64,000 nucleotides of DNA from a virus: IMG/VR virus record IMGVR_UViG_3300044638_006750, positions 1 to 64,000 of that record, one strand, 5' to 3'. Below, piece by piece: positions 49,624 to 59,201 of the stretch; position 1 is the first letter of the stretch; each line of letters starts with the position of its first letter. A model generated the notes under the pieces. The model searched no databases. It was not told the origin of the DNA and saw only the letters and a program-made list of their open reading frames with translations. The translations under genes and the position numbers were made by a program.

Positions 49624-51828
49624 ATGAGCAAAAGAATACCAAAAAATAGTTCAATTCCTGACGCCACACCAGAAAAGTCAGAAGCATACGTCACATGGGG
49701 TGATGACCTTAGTAGTAAGCAGGATGCTCTCAATAAATCGTCAGAATCTTTAGACGAATATACAGGCATACAAAAAGCCGAAGGTTCTAGGCGTTACCGT
49801 TTAGACTATTCTAATCTTGATACAAATACAGGTGGTAGACCGGGATTAACCCGTGCTGATTACTACTATTTTAGGCCAGATGAAGAAGTTCCTTCTCAGG
49901 TCAAGAACGTTATTAAAAAAGCAGAAGATATTTATCAAAGAGTCGGATTAGTTAAAAACGTTATCGATTTGATGGCAGACTTTGCCGTTCAAGGAATAAG
50001 ACCTGTTCATAAGAATAAAAGAATCGAAAGATTTTATAGACAATGGTTTAAAAAAGTTGGAGCTAAAGAACGTAGCGAGAGATTTTTAAATAACTTATAC
50101 AAAACAGGTAATTTAGTTATTAATAGACAAACCGCTAAATTAAGCGTTAAAGTTGCAGATCATCTATATAAAGCTGTTTCCAGTCCAGACTTAATCGTTC
50201 AAGATGTAGATCAATTAAAAATAGAAAAACGAGAGATTCCTTGGAAATATACTTTTATAGATCCTTTTTATGTAGATGTATCCGGAGGAGCATTAGCTTC
50301 TTTCGTATCTAATAAAACCTATCAATTAAGTCTACCAGCCGCACTGAGAAAATTAATAAATAGTCCCAAAAATGATGCCGAAAAAAAGATTGTCGAATCA
50401 TTACCTCCTCAGATAATAGAAGCAGCAAAAAATAAAAAACCCTATTTATTAGATTCTGATAAGACAGTAGTATATCACTATAAAAAAGACGATTGGCAAG
50501 CATGGGCCTATCCCATGATTTATGCGATTATGGATGATATTATTGTTATAGAAAAACTAAAGCTAGCAGATATGGCGGCTCTTGATGGCGCTATATCAAA
50601 TATTAGAATTTTTAAGCTAGGTAATCTAGAACATAAAATTGCTCCAACAAAAGCTGCTACTGCCAAGCTAGCTCAAATTTTAGGCAATAACGTTGGTGGA
50701 GGCACCATGGATTTAGTTTGGGGTCCAGACATCGAACTAATCGAATCTAAAACCACAGTACATCAATTCCTTGGAGAAGGCAAATATGTTCCGCATTTGA
50801 ATTCTGTATATGCTGGACTAGGTATTCCTCCAACTCTAACTGGTACATTCGGAGCAGCTGGAACGACGAATAATTTCATTAGTTTAAAGACTCTAACACA
50901 AAGACTACAGTATGGTAGAGATGTCATTATAGATTTTTGGGAAAAAGAAATGGCATTGGTACAGAAAGCTATGGGATTCAGATACTCAGCTAAGATTGAA
51001 TTTGATAGAATGGATTTAAGTAATGAAGATAGCGAGAAAGCTTTACTAATTCAATTAGCAGATAGAAATCTGATTTCTGATGAAATGTTACAGAATAGAT
51101 TTGGTTTCGATCCAGATATGGAAAAGACTAGACTAAATAGAGAATCTAGAGATAGGAATAGTGAACGTATGGTAAGAAAATCTGGTCCGTGGCACGATCC
51201 ACAAATAGAAAATGCTCTGAAGAAAATAGCATTACAAGGTGGTACTGTTACTCCTAGTCAGGTGGGTCTAGACCTAGACAAAAAGAAGAGCGGAGAAAAA
51301 ACGGCACTAGAAATGAAAACAGCGTCGTTGCCGAATGCTAACCCAACGCAGTTGGCAAAAGATTCGCCAGAATCTTTGCCAGGAGTACCGGGTCAAGGTC
51401 GCCCCAAGAACTCAAAAGATTCTTCGCCACGAAAAACGAAAGTGTTTAAACCACAAACTGGCGCCACGCTAATGGTATGGGCGAATGAAGCACAAGAAAA
51501 AATTAGTGATATTATTAATCCTATATTATTAGAGTTTTACAAAAAGAAAAATCTACGATCATTATCTAGTGAAGAGTCAAAAGAATTAGAAGAGGTCAAG
51601 GCCAAAGTATTGTTCTCAACAGCACCATTTTCACAATTAGACCAAGCTAATATCATGAAAGCATTTGGTATTATTAATGAAGAACAGCAAAAAATTATAT
51701 TTCTGGGGTATAATAATTGGCTCAAAGACCTTTCTGCACAACTTAACAAAACTTTAACAGTAGAAGAACAGAAACAGGCCAAAGCTTCATTCTACTCATA
51801 TTTGTATACAGAGAATAATGGAGAATAA
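49624..51828 (+). CDS. Portal protein
   Basis: 734 aa. LVKNVIDLMADFAVQGIRP and the helical stem-like region (near 400-480) with FLGEGKYVPHLNSVYAGLGI fit large phage portals. The C-terminal 200 residues, after a Pro/Gly-rich linker GVPGQGRPKNS, are an extension of unknown role. Order terL-portal-protease is as expected. The TAA overlaps the next gene's start region. Confidence 0.88.
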   Translation: MSKRIPKNSSIPDATPEKSEAYVTWGDDLSSKQDALNKSSESLDEYTGIQKAEGSRRYRLDYSNLDTNTGGRPGLTRADYYYFRPDEEVPSQVKNVIKKAEDIYQRVGLVKNVIDLMADFAVQGIRPVHKNKRIERFYRQWFKKVGAKERSERFLNNLYKTGNLVINRQTAKLSVKVADHLYKAVSSPDLIVQDVDQLKIEKREIPWKYTFIDPFYVDVSGGALASFVSNKTYQLSLPAALRKLINSPKNDAEKKIVESLPPQIIEAAKNKKPYLLDSDKTVVYHYKKDDWQAWAYPMIYAIMDDIIVIEKLKLADMAALDGAISNIRIFKLGNLEHKIAPTKAATAKLAQILGNNVGGGTMDLVWGPDIELIESKTTVHQFLGEGKYVPHLNSVYAGLGIPPTLTGTFGAAGTTNNFISLKTLTQRLQYGRDVIIDFWEKEMALVQKAMGFRYSAKIEFDRMDLSNEDSEKALLIQLADRNLISDEMLQNRFGFDPDMEKTRLNRESRDRNSERMVRKSGPWHDPQIENALKKIALQGGTVTPSQVGLDLDKKKSGEKTALEMKTASLPNANPTQLAKDSPESLPGVPGQGRPKNSKDSSPRKTKVFKPQTGATLMVWANEAQEKISDIINPILLEFYKKKNLRSLSSEESKELEEVKAKVLFSTAPFSQLDQANIMKAFGIINEEQQKIIFLGYNNWLKDLSAQLNKTLTVEEQKQAKASFYSYLYTENNGE

Positions 51829-51832
51829 TTTT

Positions 51833-53329
51833 ATGAAAATATTTGAACAAGAAAAACTAGACGGATTGGAAGAAAAAATTAAAGCCTCGGCCTCGATCAT
51901 TTATGCTTCTTATGCCGAGCCATGCTCATCCTCCAGTAAAACAAAACATATTAAAAGTTTAGCTTCTGTTAATGATTTAGATCTTTACTATGTTCAATCT
52001 ATTCTTGTTACTTCAAACTGGAATAAAAATGACGATATTTTTGACAAAGCAGAAGTATGGGAAGCCAAAAACACTCCAGAAGATAAGCCGACCAACTTAG
52101 AACACAATGAGAATGATATAGTTGGCCACATAACATCTAATTGGCCAGTAACTATGGATGGTCTTTTAATAGATGAATCCACACCAGTAGAAAATCTTCC
52201 CGATACCTATCACATACTCACAGGATCGGTTATTTATACTGGTTATACAACACCAGATCTAAAAGAGAGATCTGCAAAATTAATAGCCGAAATAGAAAAC
52301 GGCAATAAATATGTTAGTATGGAATGCTTTTTTAAGGGGTTTGATTATGGTCTCTTAAATAAGAGTACTGGAGAATATAAAGTTCTTAGTCGCAATGAAG
52401 CTACTGCATATTTAACAAAATACCTTAGAGCATATGGTGGTATGGGCGAACATGACAACTATAAAATAGGTCGTGTTTTAAGAAATATCACCTTTTCGGG
52501 CAAAGGGTTTGTTGACAAACCAGCAAATCCAGATAGTATAATTTTTACTAAAGATAACTTATTGAATAAAAATGATAATATCATTTTGGAAAAAAATGAC
52601 AATTTTGAATTATCAGGTGTATCTAAACAACAGTCCAACCTTAATCAAGTGGAGAATAGTACAATGAAAGAAGAAACATCAGTTGCAGAAGTTGTACCAG
52701 CAACAGAAACCCCAACCGCTCCCGTAGAAGAAGTAACTGTAACTGAAGTAGCTTCTGTATCCACGGAAGAGGTCAACGATTCCATCAAGGCCAAAGAAGA
52801 AGAAATTCAAAGTTTAACACAAACTATCTCTGAGCTTAATGATGCAATTGCTAAGACAAAACATGACATGTCTAAGAAAGACGAAGAAATGAAGAAGATG
52901 AAGGCTGAACTTGATACTGCTCTCGAAGCAGTTGCAGCTTATAAGAAAGCTGAAGAAGAAGCCATGAAGAAAGAAAAGAAAATGAAGAGAGTCGCTCAGC
53001 TTACCGAAAAGGGAGTAGAGAGCGAACTAGCTTTATCCACAGTAGAGAAATTCGAAGCTGTAGATGATGAAGCTTTTGAAGCAATCGTAGCTTTAGCTGG
53101 TAAAATGCCTCCTTGGCTTAAAGATAAGACCAAAGAGGAAGATGATACTGAAGAAAAAGCTAAGAAAAAGGCTTCAGAAACAACAGTTGATCCTGCTGTT
53201 CTAGAGACTGCTGAAGTTGAAGCAAATGTTAATCTATCAGTTGGAGAAGCTGAAGTTGAGAATGCTGTTTCGTCTACACGTGCAGCTCTAGTAGATTTTG
53301 TTAATAGCAGATTAGGCACATCCAAATAA
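51833..53329 (+). CDS. Head maturation protease-scaffold fusion
   Basis: 498 aa. The first 230 residues (ILVTSNWNKNDDIFDKAEVW, then NLEHNENDIVGHI, YVSMECFFKG) resemble prohead protease/gp21-like domains; residues 285-390 form a Glu/Lys-rich coiled coil typical of scaffolds. GGAG nine bases before ATG 51833. Active residues not certain: H in NLEHNEND is a candidate. Confidence 0.75.
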   Translation: MKIFEQEKLDGLEEKIKASASIIYASYAEPCSSSSKTKHIKSLASVNDLDLYYVQSILVTSNWNKNDDIFDKAEVWEAKNTPEDKPTNLEHNENDIVGHITSNWPVTMDGLLIDESTPVENLPDTYHILTGSVIYTGYTTPDLKERSAKLIAEIENGNKYVSMECFFKGFDYGLLNKSTGEYKVLSRNEATAYLTKYLRAYGGMGEHDNYKIGRVLRNITFSGKGFVDKPANPDSIIFTKDNLLNKNDNIILEKNDNFELSGVSKQQSNLNQVENSTMKEETSVAEVVPATETPTAPVEEVTVTEVASVSTEEVNDSIKAKEEEIQSLTQTISELNDAIAKTKHDMSKKDEEMKKMKAELDTALEAVAAYKKAEEEAMKKEKKMKRVAQLTEKGVESELALSTVEKFEAVDDEAFEAIVALAGKMPPWLKDKTKEEDDTEEKAKKKASETTVDPAVLETAEVEANVNLSVGEAEVENAVSSTRAALVDFVNSRLGTSK

Positions 53330-53351
53330 CCCTTTAATCGGAGATTCAAAA

Positions 53352-53807
53352 ATGGCTCTAAAACCAGATCGTATCGAACTTCTATCAGATGTTTCATTTT
53401 TCATGAATTCCACTGCTACTCGTGGTGGTGTTGCTAGTGTGGTTGTTTCCAGTAGTGGTGTTGGCGTCTCCATGGATGATGCTAATGCTGTTGTAGCTTA
53501 TGCTGCCAATGCTTCTGGAGCTAAACCAGTTGGTATTCTACTCAATGACGTTGTTGATCTTGATCTAACAAGACAACACATCAATTGGCACAAAGACGAA
53601 GTACAAGTTGGAGGTAAGGTTACACTATTGCGTCAAGGTCAAGTAACTACTAATCTTGTTGGTGGTACTCCATCAGCCGGTGCCGATGCTTATGTTGCCA
53701 ACAGTGGCTATATCAGCACAACACAGGCTACAGGTGCCGTCAAGATTGGTCAGTTCTTAAGTGCAGTAGATTCCAACGGTTACGCTAAAGTTTCAGTAAA
53801 TCTATAA
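53352..53807 (+). CDS. Head decoration / structural protein
   Basis: 151 aa, Val/Ser/Gly-rich beta protein (VASVVVSSSGVGVSMDDANA, then PVGILLNDVVDLDL), of the size and position of decoration proteins preceding the capsid gene. GGAG before the ATG. Confidence 0.75.
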   Translation: MALKPDRIELLSDVSFFMNSTATRGGVASVVVSSSGVGVSMDDANAVVAYAANASGAKPVGILLNDVVDLDLTRQHINWHKDEVQVGGKVTLLRQGQVTTNLVGGTPSAGADAYVANSGYISTTQATGAVKIGQFLSAVDSNGYAKVSVNL

Positions 53808-53837
53808 TTCATTTTCATCACAAAGGGAGATTATACA

Positions 53838-54863
53838 ATGGCAGGCAACAACAAAACTTTTCAACCCAACTCGGAACTAACTGATCTTTTAGTTCGTTCC
53901 GGCTCGATGAATAGAGAAACATCTTTGGCAGCAACTCACGAGTTTGCTAAGGCTCTCGAACTACCTCTAAGACAAGCCCTTTTAAGTGGCAATATCCTAG
54001 ACGGTATTTTCGAGCCAATCAGACTTGCTCAAAGTGCTACTCCAGAGTTTCCACTTGACTTTCTTGCTCCTGGCACAGAGAAGGACTTTGTGGCTTACAC
54101 AATTCCTAATCATGGCTATATTCCAGAACGTCATGTCGAAGGTGATTACGTCATGGTACCAACCTACGACATTGGCGCTAGTATCGACTGGCTACTAAAG
54201 TATGCTCGTGATGCTCGCTGGGACGTAGTTGGTCGTGCTATGGAAGTTCTAGAAGGTCAATTTGTCAAGAAGATGAACGATGACGGCTGGCACACCATCC
54301 TTGCTGCTGGTGTTGACCGCAACATCGTTGTTTATGACAGTGACGCTTCTGCTGGTCAGTTTACTAAGAGATTAGTAAGCTTGATGAAGACAGTTATGCG
54401 TAGAAATGGTGGCGGTAACTCTGCTAGCAATAACAGAGGTATTCTCACCGATCTATATGTCTCTCCAGAAAGTATGGAAGACATCCGTAATTGGGGCTTG
54501 GATCTCGTTGACGATATTACTCGTCGTGAGATTTATACAGCTGCTGACGGTGCTGTTAACAGAATCTTTGGCGTGAACCTCCATGATCTAGATGAACTCG
54601 GCGTTGGCCAAGAGTATCAGCTATTCTATAGCAACACTCTCAATGGTACTCTACCAGATAATGGTGCAGCTGATGACAAGGTAGAAATTGTTGTCGGTCT
54701 CGACTTACGCAAGAGCGATTCCTTTATCATGCCAGTTCGTGAAGAAGTTCAAATCTTCGAAGACGAAACATTACATCGTCAGAAGAGAGCTGGTTTCTAT
54801 GGCTGGGCCGAACAGGGTTTTGCTGTTCTAGACAATCGTAGAGTTCTAGTTGGCGCTCTCTAA
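53838..54863 (+). CDS. Major capsid protein
   Basis: 341 aa. HK97-type plan: N-terminal helix-rich arm, FEPIRLAQSATPEFPLDFLA, GASIDWLLKYARDARWDVVG spine helix, DLYVSPESMEDIRNW and DLRKSDSFIMPVREEVQIFE in the P/A domains. High-frequency codons and a strong terminator after it suggest high expression. GGGAG before the ATG. Confidence 0.9.
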   Translation: MAGNNKTFQPNSELTDLLVRSGSMNRETSLAATHEFAKALELPLRQALLSGNILDGIFEPIRLAQSATPEFPLDFLAPGTEKDFVAYTIPNHGYIPERHVEGDYVMVPTYDIGASIDWLLKYARDARWDVVGRAMEVLEGQFVKKMNDDGWHTILAAGVDRNIVVYDSDASAGQFTKRLVSLMKTVMRRNGGGNSASNNRGILTDLYVSPESMEDIRNWGLDLVDDITRREIYTAADGAVNRIFGVNLHDLDELGVGQEYQLFYSNTLNGTLPDNGAADDKVEIVVGLDLRKSDSFIMPVREEVQIFEDETLHRQKRAGFYGWAEQGFAVLDNRRVLVGAL

Positions 54864-54894
54864 TAGTGTCAATTATGACTAGATCATAAGAAGT

Positions 54895-54927
54895 AAGGGC
54901 TGGCGTCAAACCCAGCCCTTCTTTTTT
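54895..54927 (+). terminator. Intrinsic terminator after the capsid gene
   Basis: AAGGGCTGG / CCAGCCCTT stem of 9 bp, then CTTTTTT. Separates the head block from the connector/tail block. Confidence 0.9.
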
Positions 54928-54997
54928 ATACATAGGTATGGTGTATAGTCTTTCAATGGACTATTATTTATCTAGATAAACTCAAAAGGATCCTATT

Positions 54998-55516
54998 ATG
55001 GCTTGGCAAGATACTATTACATCTATTGTAAGAGTTATGATAAATGATCTGGATTCGACCAGCTATAAATATTCTGATGAAAGAATACAACACGTAGCCG
55101 CTACTGCTGCTACATATGTTCAGTTTGATGTTGTTTTAGATCATTCCTATGAGGTTGATGTGGTGAATGATATTATAAGTCCTGACCCCACCATAGATAA
55201 TGATAGTATTTTTATTAGTCTATTAGCTCTTAAAACTGCATGTATTATAGACCAGAGTAATTTTAGAACCAAAGCAGCCATGGAAGGAATTAGGGCTAGT
55301 TTGGGTCCAGCACAATTAGCTGTTGCTAATAGTTTATCAGGATGGAAAGAAATATTGGAGCATGGACCATGTAAACTATATCAAGAATTTACAGAGCATT
55401 GGGACGTATCTAATGCCAGTGCCGTTAGGGCTATTCTTAGTCCGTTTGTTGGTAATAAATTTGATCCTTTTATGTTACCCTATAATGAAGATAGAAGTAG
55501 AGACCTATACTCTTAA
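54998..55516 (+). CDS. Head-tail connector-type protein
   Basis: 172 aa. All-helical, begins MAWQDTITSIVRVMINDLDS, with SLLALKTACIIDQSNFRTKA, like gp6/gp15-type head completion proteins. AAGGATCC before the ATG. Confidence 0.68.
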   Translation: MAWQDTITSIVRVMINDLDSTSYKYSDERIQHVAATAATYVQFDVVLDHSYEVDVVNDIISPDPTIDNDSIFISLLALKTACIIDQSNFRTKAAMEGIRASLGPAQLAVANSLSGWKEILEHGPCKLYQEFTEHWDVSNASAVRAILSPFVGNKFDPFMLPYNEDRSRDLYS

Positions 55517-55524
55517 GGATATTT

Positions 55525-56910
55525 ATGGCAGCAGTATTATATAATTTTCCTATAGAAAATGGATCGGCTTTAGAAATTACTTTCAGATATGTGGACGTAT
55601 CTCTAAATCCTATTAACATATCTAACTATGCTGTTTATCTTCGTATGAGGACAAATGATGGTCAGATTATATCTTTTAGTAATTGTGAGCGAAGTCCTAA
55701 CTATAGTTTAACTACGCACAATGGCTATGCCTTACTAAAGATACCAGCTAAGACGACTCAGAATTATAACTTTCTCAATGCTGTTTACGACTTAGAACTA
55801 CAACATCCTAATGAACAATATCCGGGTAGCGGATATACTCTAGAAAGAATAGCATATGGAACTATTGATATTATACAAAAAAGCGTCCCGGTAAATGTTC
55901 CTCTAGATTTGTGTAAAATCCAATATCCCGATAATCAGTGCGAAGATTTGTGTTGTGATACGAGAATACTTGATCCTTTCGACTATTCATATACAGGTAA
56001 TAGAATAAATATATTAGATAATAGTTCAGGTATTAGTACTATTAATGTTTACGATTCTGGTACAATAGAAAATATAGAAGTAGCACTCAATAACCTGAAT
56101 CACTCTGCGCCACAAGATCTGAGAATATTCTTGCAACCACCCAGTGGAGACAAAATATTACTTGCTGGTCACAATAAAATACTAAATAATAGACCAGATT
56201 TTAATTTTACATTCTCAAACAAAGCCACGCAAGACACATACCTGTATAATGTTAGTAATTTTGGTTATACAAATATTATGGATAAAACAGATATTATTAA
56301 GCTTAACAATGAAACCCTATTGTCTTCTTTAAATCATTTAATAGGAACTATTCCAGTTGGTAATTGGTCTCTGATTATTTTTGATGACGATGTACCAGTT
56401 AGTGGATATCTAGAATCTTGGAATTTGATCCTGACCATGCAAGACGTGGCTCCTACGCCCACTCCCACTAATACTCCTACTTTAACTCCTACAAGAACAA
56501 ATACCCCCACTCCAACAAATACTCCAACTCCTAGCGTTACATCGTCTAATACTCCCACTCCTACAGTAACACAAACACCGACCGTAACTCCGTCTGTATC
56601 CGCTCCTATGAGTTGTGGTACTCAAGCATTTAGCGGAGGATTTGGAACCACAGTAAATAATTATATTATGCCGTCTAATGAGGGAGAGGTAGAGTTTTTC
56701 TATGATGCATATACCATTCCTGATTCTTTCAGTGTTCAGATAGAAGGTGGAGGACAAACATTCGTCAATACCGGTCCGGTCTCTGGTTCTGGTTCCATAA
56801 CTTTCTGCAAACCATCTGGGGTTACTCAAATATCAGTAACCGTTGTTGGTTCAGATCAAAATACTGGATGGACCTATACATTAGGGTGTCCAGATAATCC
56901 GTGTACTTAA
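55525..56910 (+). CDS. Adhesin-like virion protein with P-domain and Thr/Pro linker
   Basis: 461 aa. N-terminal 115 residues (ITFRYVDVSLNPINISNYAV) resemble the BppU baseplate N-domain. Then a P/Homo-B-like domain (QDLRIFLQPPSGDKILLAGH ... GNWSLIIFDDDVPVSGYLES). Residues about 310-365 are TPT/TPS repeats, and a C-terminal beta domain with two Cys (AFSGGFGTTVNNYIMPSNEG). Suggests receptor or surface binding. Confidence 0.7.
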   Translation: MAAVLYNFPIENGSALEITFRYVDVSLNPINISNYAVYLRMRTNDGQIISFSNCERSPNYSLTTHNGYALLKIPAKTTQNYNFLNAVYDLELQHPNEQYPGSGYTLERIAYGTIDIIQKSVPVNVPLDLCKIQYPDNQCEDLCCDTRILDPFDYSYTGNRINILDNSSGISTINVYDSGTIENIEVALNNLNHSAPQDLRIFLQPPSGDKILLAGHNKILNNRPDFNFTFSNKATQDTYLYNVSNFGYTNIMDKTDIIKLNNETLLSSLNHLIGTIPVGNWSLIIFDDDVPVSGYLESWNLILTMQDVAPTPTPTNTPTLTPTRTNTPTPTNTPTPSVTSSNTPTPTVTQTPTVTPSVSAPMSCGTQAFSGGFGTTVNNYIMPSNEGEVEFFYDAYTIPDSFSVQIEGGGQTFVNTGPVSGSGSITFCKPSGVTQISVTVVGSDQNTGWTYTLGCPDNPCT

Positions 56911-57111
56911 ATGACAAAAATAAATAATATTAATTTTCACACCAGATCATTATCTATAGAATTAGGATTCTATAATAGACTACAAAATGTAGATACTATA
57001 TCTAATACGGTAACAATCGTATCCGATAAAAATATAGAAACACTACCCATATCCAAAGTCGAGAGCGTTACCTTCATACCAGAAAAACAAATAGTTCAAA
57101 CAGTCAGATAG
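56911..57111 (+). CDS. Hypothetical structural protein
   Basis: 66 aa, begins MTKINNINFHTRSLSIELGF, beta-rich. ATG directly follows the TAA of the adhesin-like gene, so likely coupled. Not recognised. Confidence 0.65.
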   Translation: MTKINNINFHTRSLSIELGFYNRLQNVDTISNTVTIVSDKNIETLPISKVESVTFIPEKQIVQTVR

Positions 57112-57115
57112 TACC

Positions 57116-58030
57116 ATGACCGCAGTACTAATTTATGTTTTTTACACAGACATATGGGACGAGTTATACACGCTACTGCTACCACTAAAAGACAATATAG
57201 CTATAGATATTGCTTTATGTCAGGATAATGATAATAGTAAAATTTTACAAGATTTACAGTCTTTTAACCTTATTCAGATTAGATATGTTGAGAATAAAGG
57301 TGCTGACATAGGTCCATTTTTATTACAGATACAAGATTTAGATTCTGACAAATATCCATATTTTATTAAGTTGCATAGTAAAAAATCTAAAATTAAAAAT
57401 TTTGAATGGAGATATGTATTGTTTAATACCCTTATAGGGTCAAAGGATATTTTTCAAAAAAATATTGACTTACTATCTAGCAATCCAATGGTTGGAGCTA
57501 TAACCGATCCCACTATGATTATGACTAGATTAGCAAATAATAAAAACCATATAAAAATATTATGTCATACATTAAACATTAAAACTACAGATAACAGATT
57601 CATGGCTGGTAGTATGTTTGCAAGTAGGACTAAGATTTTTCAAAAGTATTTTACCAAATCATTCATAGACCATGTGTATCCTTTACTAGAAACTGGTAAA
57701 GTCTGCGATATTCAGAAGGGGACATTTTGTCATGCTATGGAGCGTATTTTCGGCAAGATTATACATAATGAAAAATTAGTAATAAGTTATCATAGAGAAG
57801 ACCCTTTGCTGACTATTTATAATGTTGAACACAAAAAGAAATTCAGTATATACAAGTGCTATAATAACTACTGCTATACTAGATCTAATAAAAATTTAAT
57901 TTTTGGCTATATATATAGTATCATTAATGACGATTCTGTTGTTCTGAATTGGACCTATCTGAAAGACTATCAGAACTATATTCGAAGATATGATAAACAG
58001 ACTAATGGGCTATTTATCGGTGTATCTTAA
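57116..58030 (+). CDS. RgpF-like rhamnan synthesis/glycosyltransferase-like protein
   Basis: 304 aa. VENKGADIGPFLLQIQDL, PYFIKLHSKKSKIKNFEWRY and later RFMAGSMFASR fit the RgpF (rhamnan synthesis protein F) family pattern (N.G.D.GPFL, KLH.KKS...W R). An A/T-rich gene inserted between virion genes. Possibly modifies a glycan on the particle or host; function inferred. Confidence 0.72.
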   Translation: MTAVLIYVFYTDIWDELYTLLLPLKDNIAIDIALCQDNDNSKILQDLQSFNLIQIRYVENKGADIGPFLLQIQDLDSDKYPYFIKLHSKKSKIKNFEWRYVLFNTLIGSKDIFQKNIDLLSSNPMVGAITDPTMIMTRLANNKNHIKILCHTLNIKTTDNRFMAGSMFASRTKIFQKYFTKSFIDHVYPLLETGKVCDIQKGTFCHAMERIFGKIIHNEKLVISYHREDPLLTIYNVEHKKKFSIYKCYNNYCYTRSNKNLIFGYIYSIINDDSVVLNWTYLKDYQNYIRRYDKQTNGLFIGVS

Positions 58031-58061
58031 CTCATACCATTAATTTTAGTAAAGGAATTTT

Positions 58062-58568
58062 ATGAGTGATATTATTACACCAGAACTCAAATCCATGTTC
58101 AATGGTGCGATAGACAGTATTTTAAAAGAGGGTGCTCTCAGTATACCATGCAAGTTAAAATATGCTGGTACAAGTCAAACCTTATGTCCTAATTGCATAT
58201 ATGATCCCTTATCTAAAAGATCTGCAAATAAATTCAAAACGTCAGGAGGCGTACCTTTTGGAGATGGCCAGATTTGTCCAGTTTGTTCTGGCAGAGGGTT
58301 GTCACAGTCTGATTCTGAAGAAACTGTTCATCTTGGAGTAATTTTTGATAGCAAATATTTCTTAAAATGGGGATCCGATACCATAAGAATACCTGATGGC
58401 GTAATACAAACTATATGCTCGTCTTCTTTTATTGATAAACTAAAAAATGCTTCAGAAATTATTGTGACTGTCAACAATAACCTATACAAATATACCAGAT
58501 TAACAGAACCACAACCGGCTGGTTTTGGAGACACAAATTATATACTCACTTTGTGGCAAAGACAATGA
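58062..58568 (+). CDS. Head completion / neck-type protein
   Basis: 168 aa. Cys pairs LCPNCIYDP and CPVCSGRG (zinc knuckle) in the first half, beta-barrel-like second half. Position after connectors suggests a neck or tail-terminator role. TGA overlaps the next ATG (ATGA). Confidence 0.65.
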   Translation: MSDIITPELKSMFNGAIDSILKEGALSIPCKLKYAGTSQTLCPNCIYDPLSKRSANKFKTSGGVPFGDGQICPVCSGRGLSQSDSEETVHLGVIFDSKYFLKWGSDTIRIPDGVIQTICSSSFIDKLKNASEIIVTVNNNLYKYTRLTEPQPAGFGDTNYILTLWQRQ

Positions 58569-59197
58569 ATATTAAGCTAACAATTCTTGAGAGCGACGGA
58601 CAAATAGCTCAGAGCATAGTTTCTGCATTAAAGCCTCAAGTAGAGACGTTAGTTAATAAATCTATTAAGACTTTACAAAATGATATCCAGCAAGATTTTG
58701 AAAGCGCTCTTAAATCTGAGCCAGAGTATGAGTCTCTAAAGTCTGGTCGTCTTAAATATGAATTTGGTCTTCCTCAAGATGTTAATATAGATGAGGTAGT
58801 ATCTATTATGAGTAATAGTATTAAGATACAAGTTACTCCAAGCATGAATCCTACAAGGATCAATATGGGTATTACGATTAGTATATTTGATAAAAGCGGA
58901 GAGCCAGCAATATCGTCAGACAATGCTTTCATGACTGATGAGAAAAGAGGATATTCTCTGCCGTGGCTTGAATGGTTATTGTTCAAAGGAACTAGACCAT
59001 TGGTTAAAAACTTTACAGTTAAAATTGGTCCTAATAAATTTTCCAGAACAGGTATGGCCTTGATGATTGATAGTAATAAAAACTGGAAAGTTCCTAGCGA
59101 GTTTGCCGGTAGTCCATCTAACAACTGGGCCACAAGAGCACTAGATAAAATAGAAGATAAAATCAAAGACAAAATTGGTAAAATTTTAAGAGGATAA
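58565..59197 (+). CDS. Tail completion-type protein
   Basis: 210 aa. KSEPEYESLKSGRLKYEFGL and LEWLLFKGTRPLVKNFTVKI, followed by a C-terminal helix, suit HK97 gp10-like/tail completion proteins. ATG 58565 chosen because it overlaps the stop of the previous gene. Confidence 0.65.
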   Translation: MNIKLTILESDGQIAQSIVSALKPQVETLVNKSIKTLQNDIQQDFESALKSEPEYESLKSGRLKYEFGLPQDVNIDEVVSIMSNSIKIQVTPSMNPTRINMGITISIFDKSGEPAISSDNAFMTDEKRGYSLPWLEWLLFKGTRPLVKNFTVKIGPNKFSRTGMALMIDSNKNWKVPSEFAGSPSNNWATRALDKIEDKIKDKIGKILRG

Positions 59198-59201
59198 AAC
59201 T

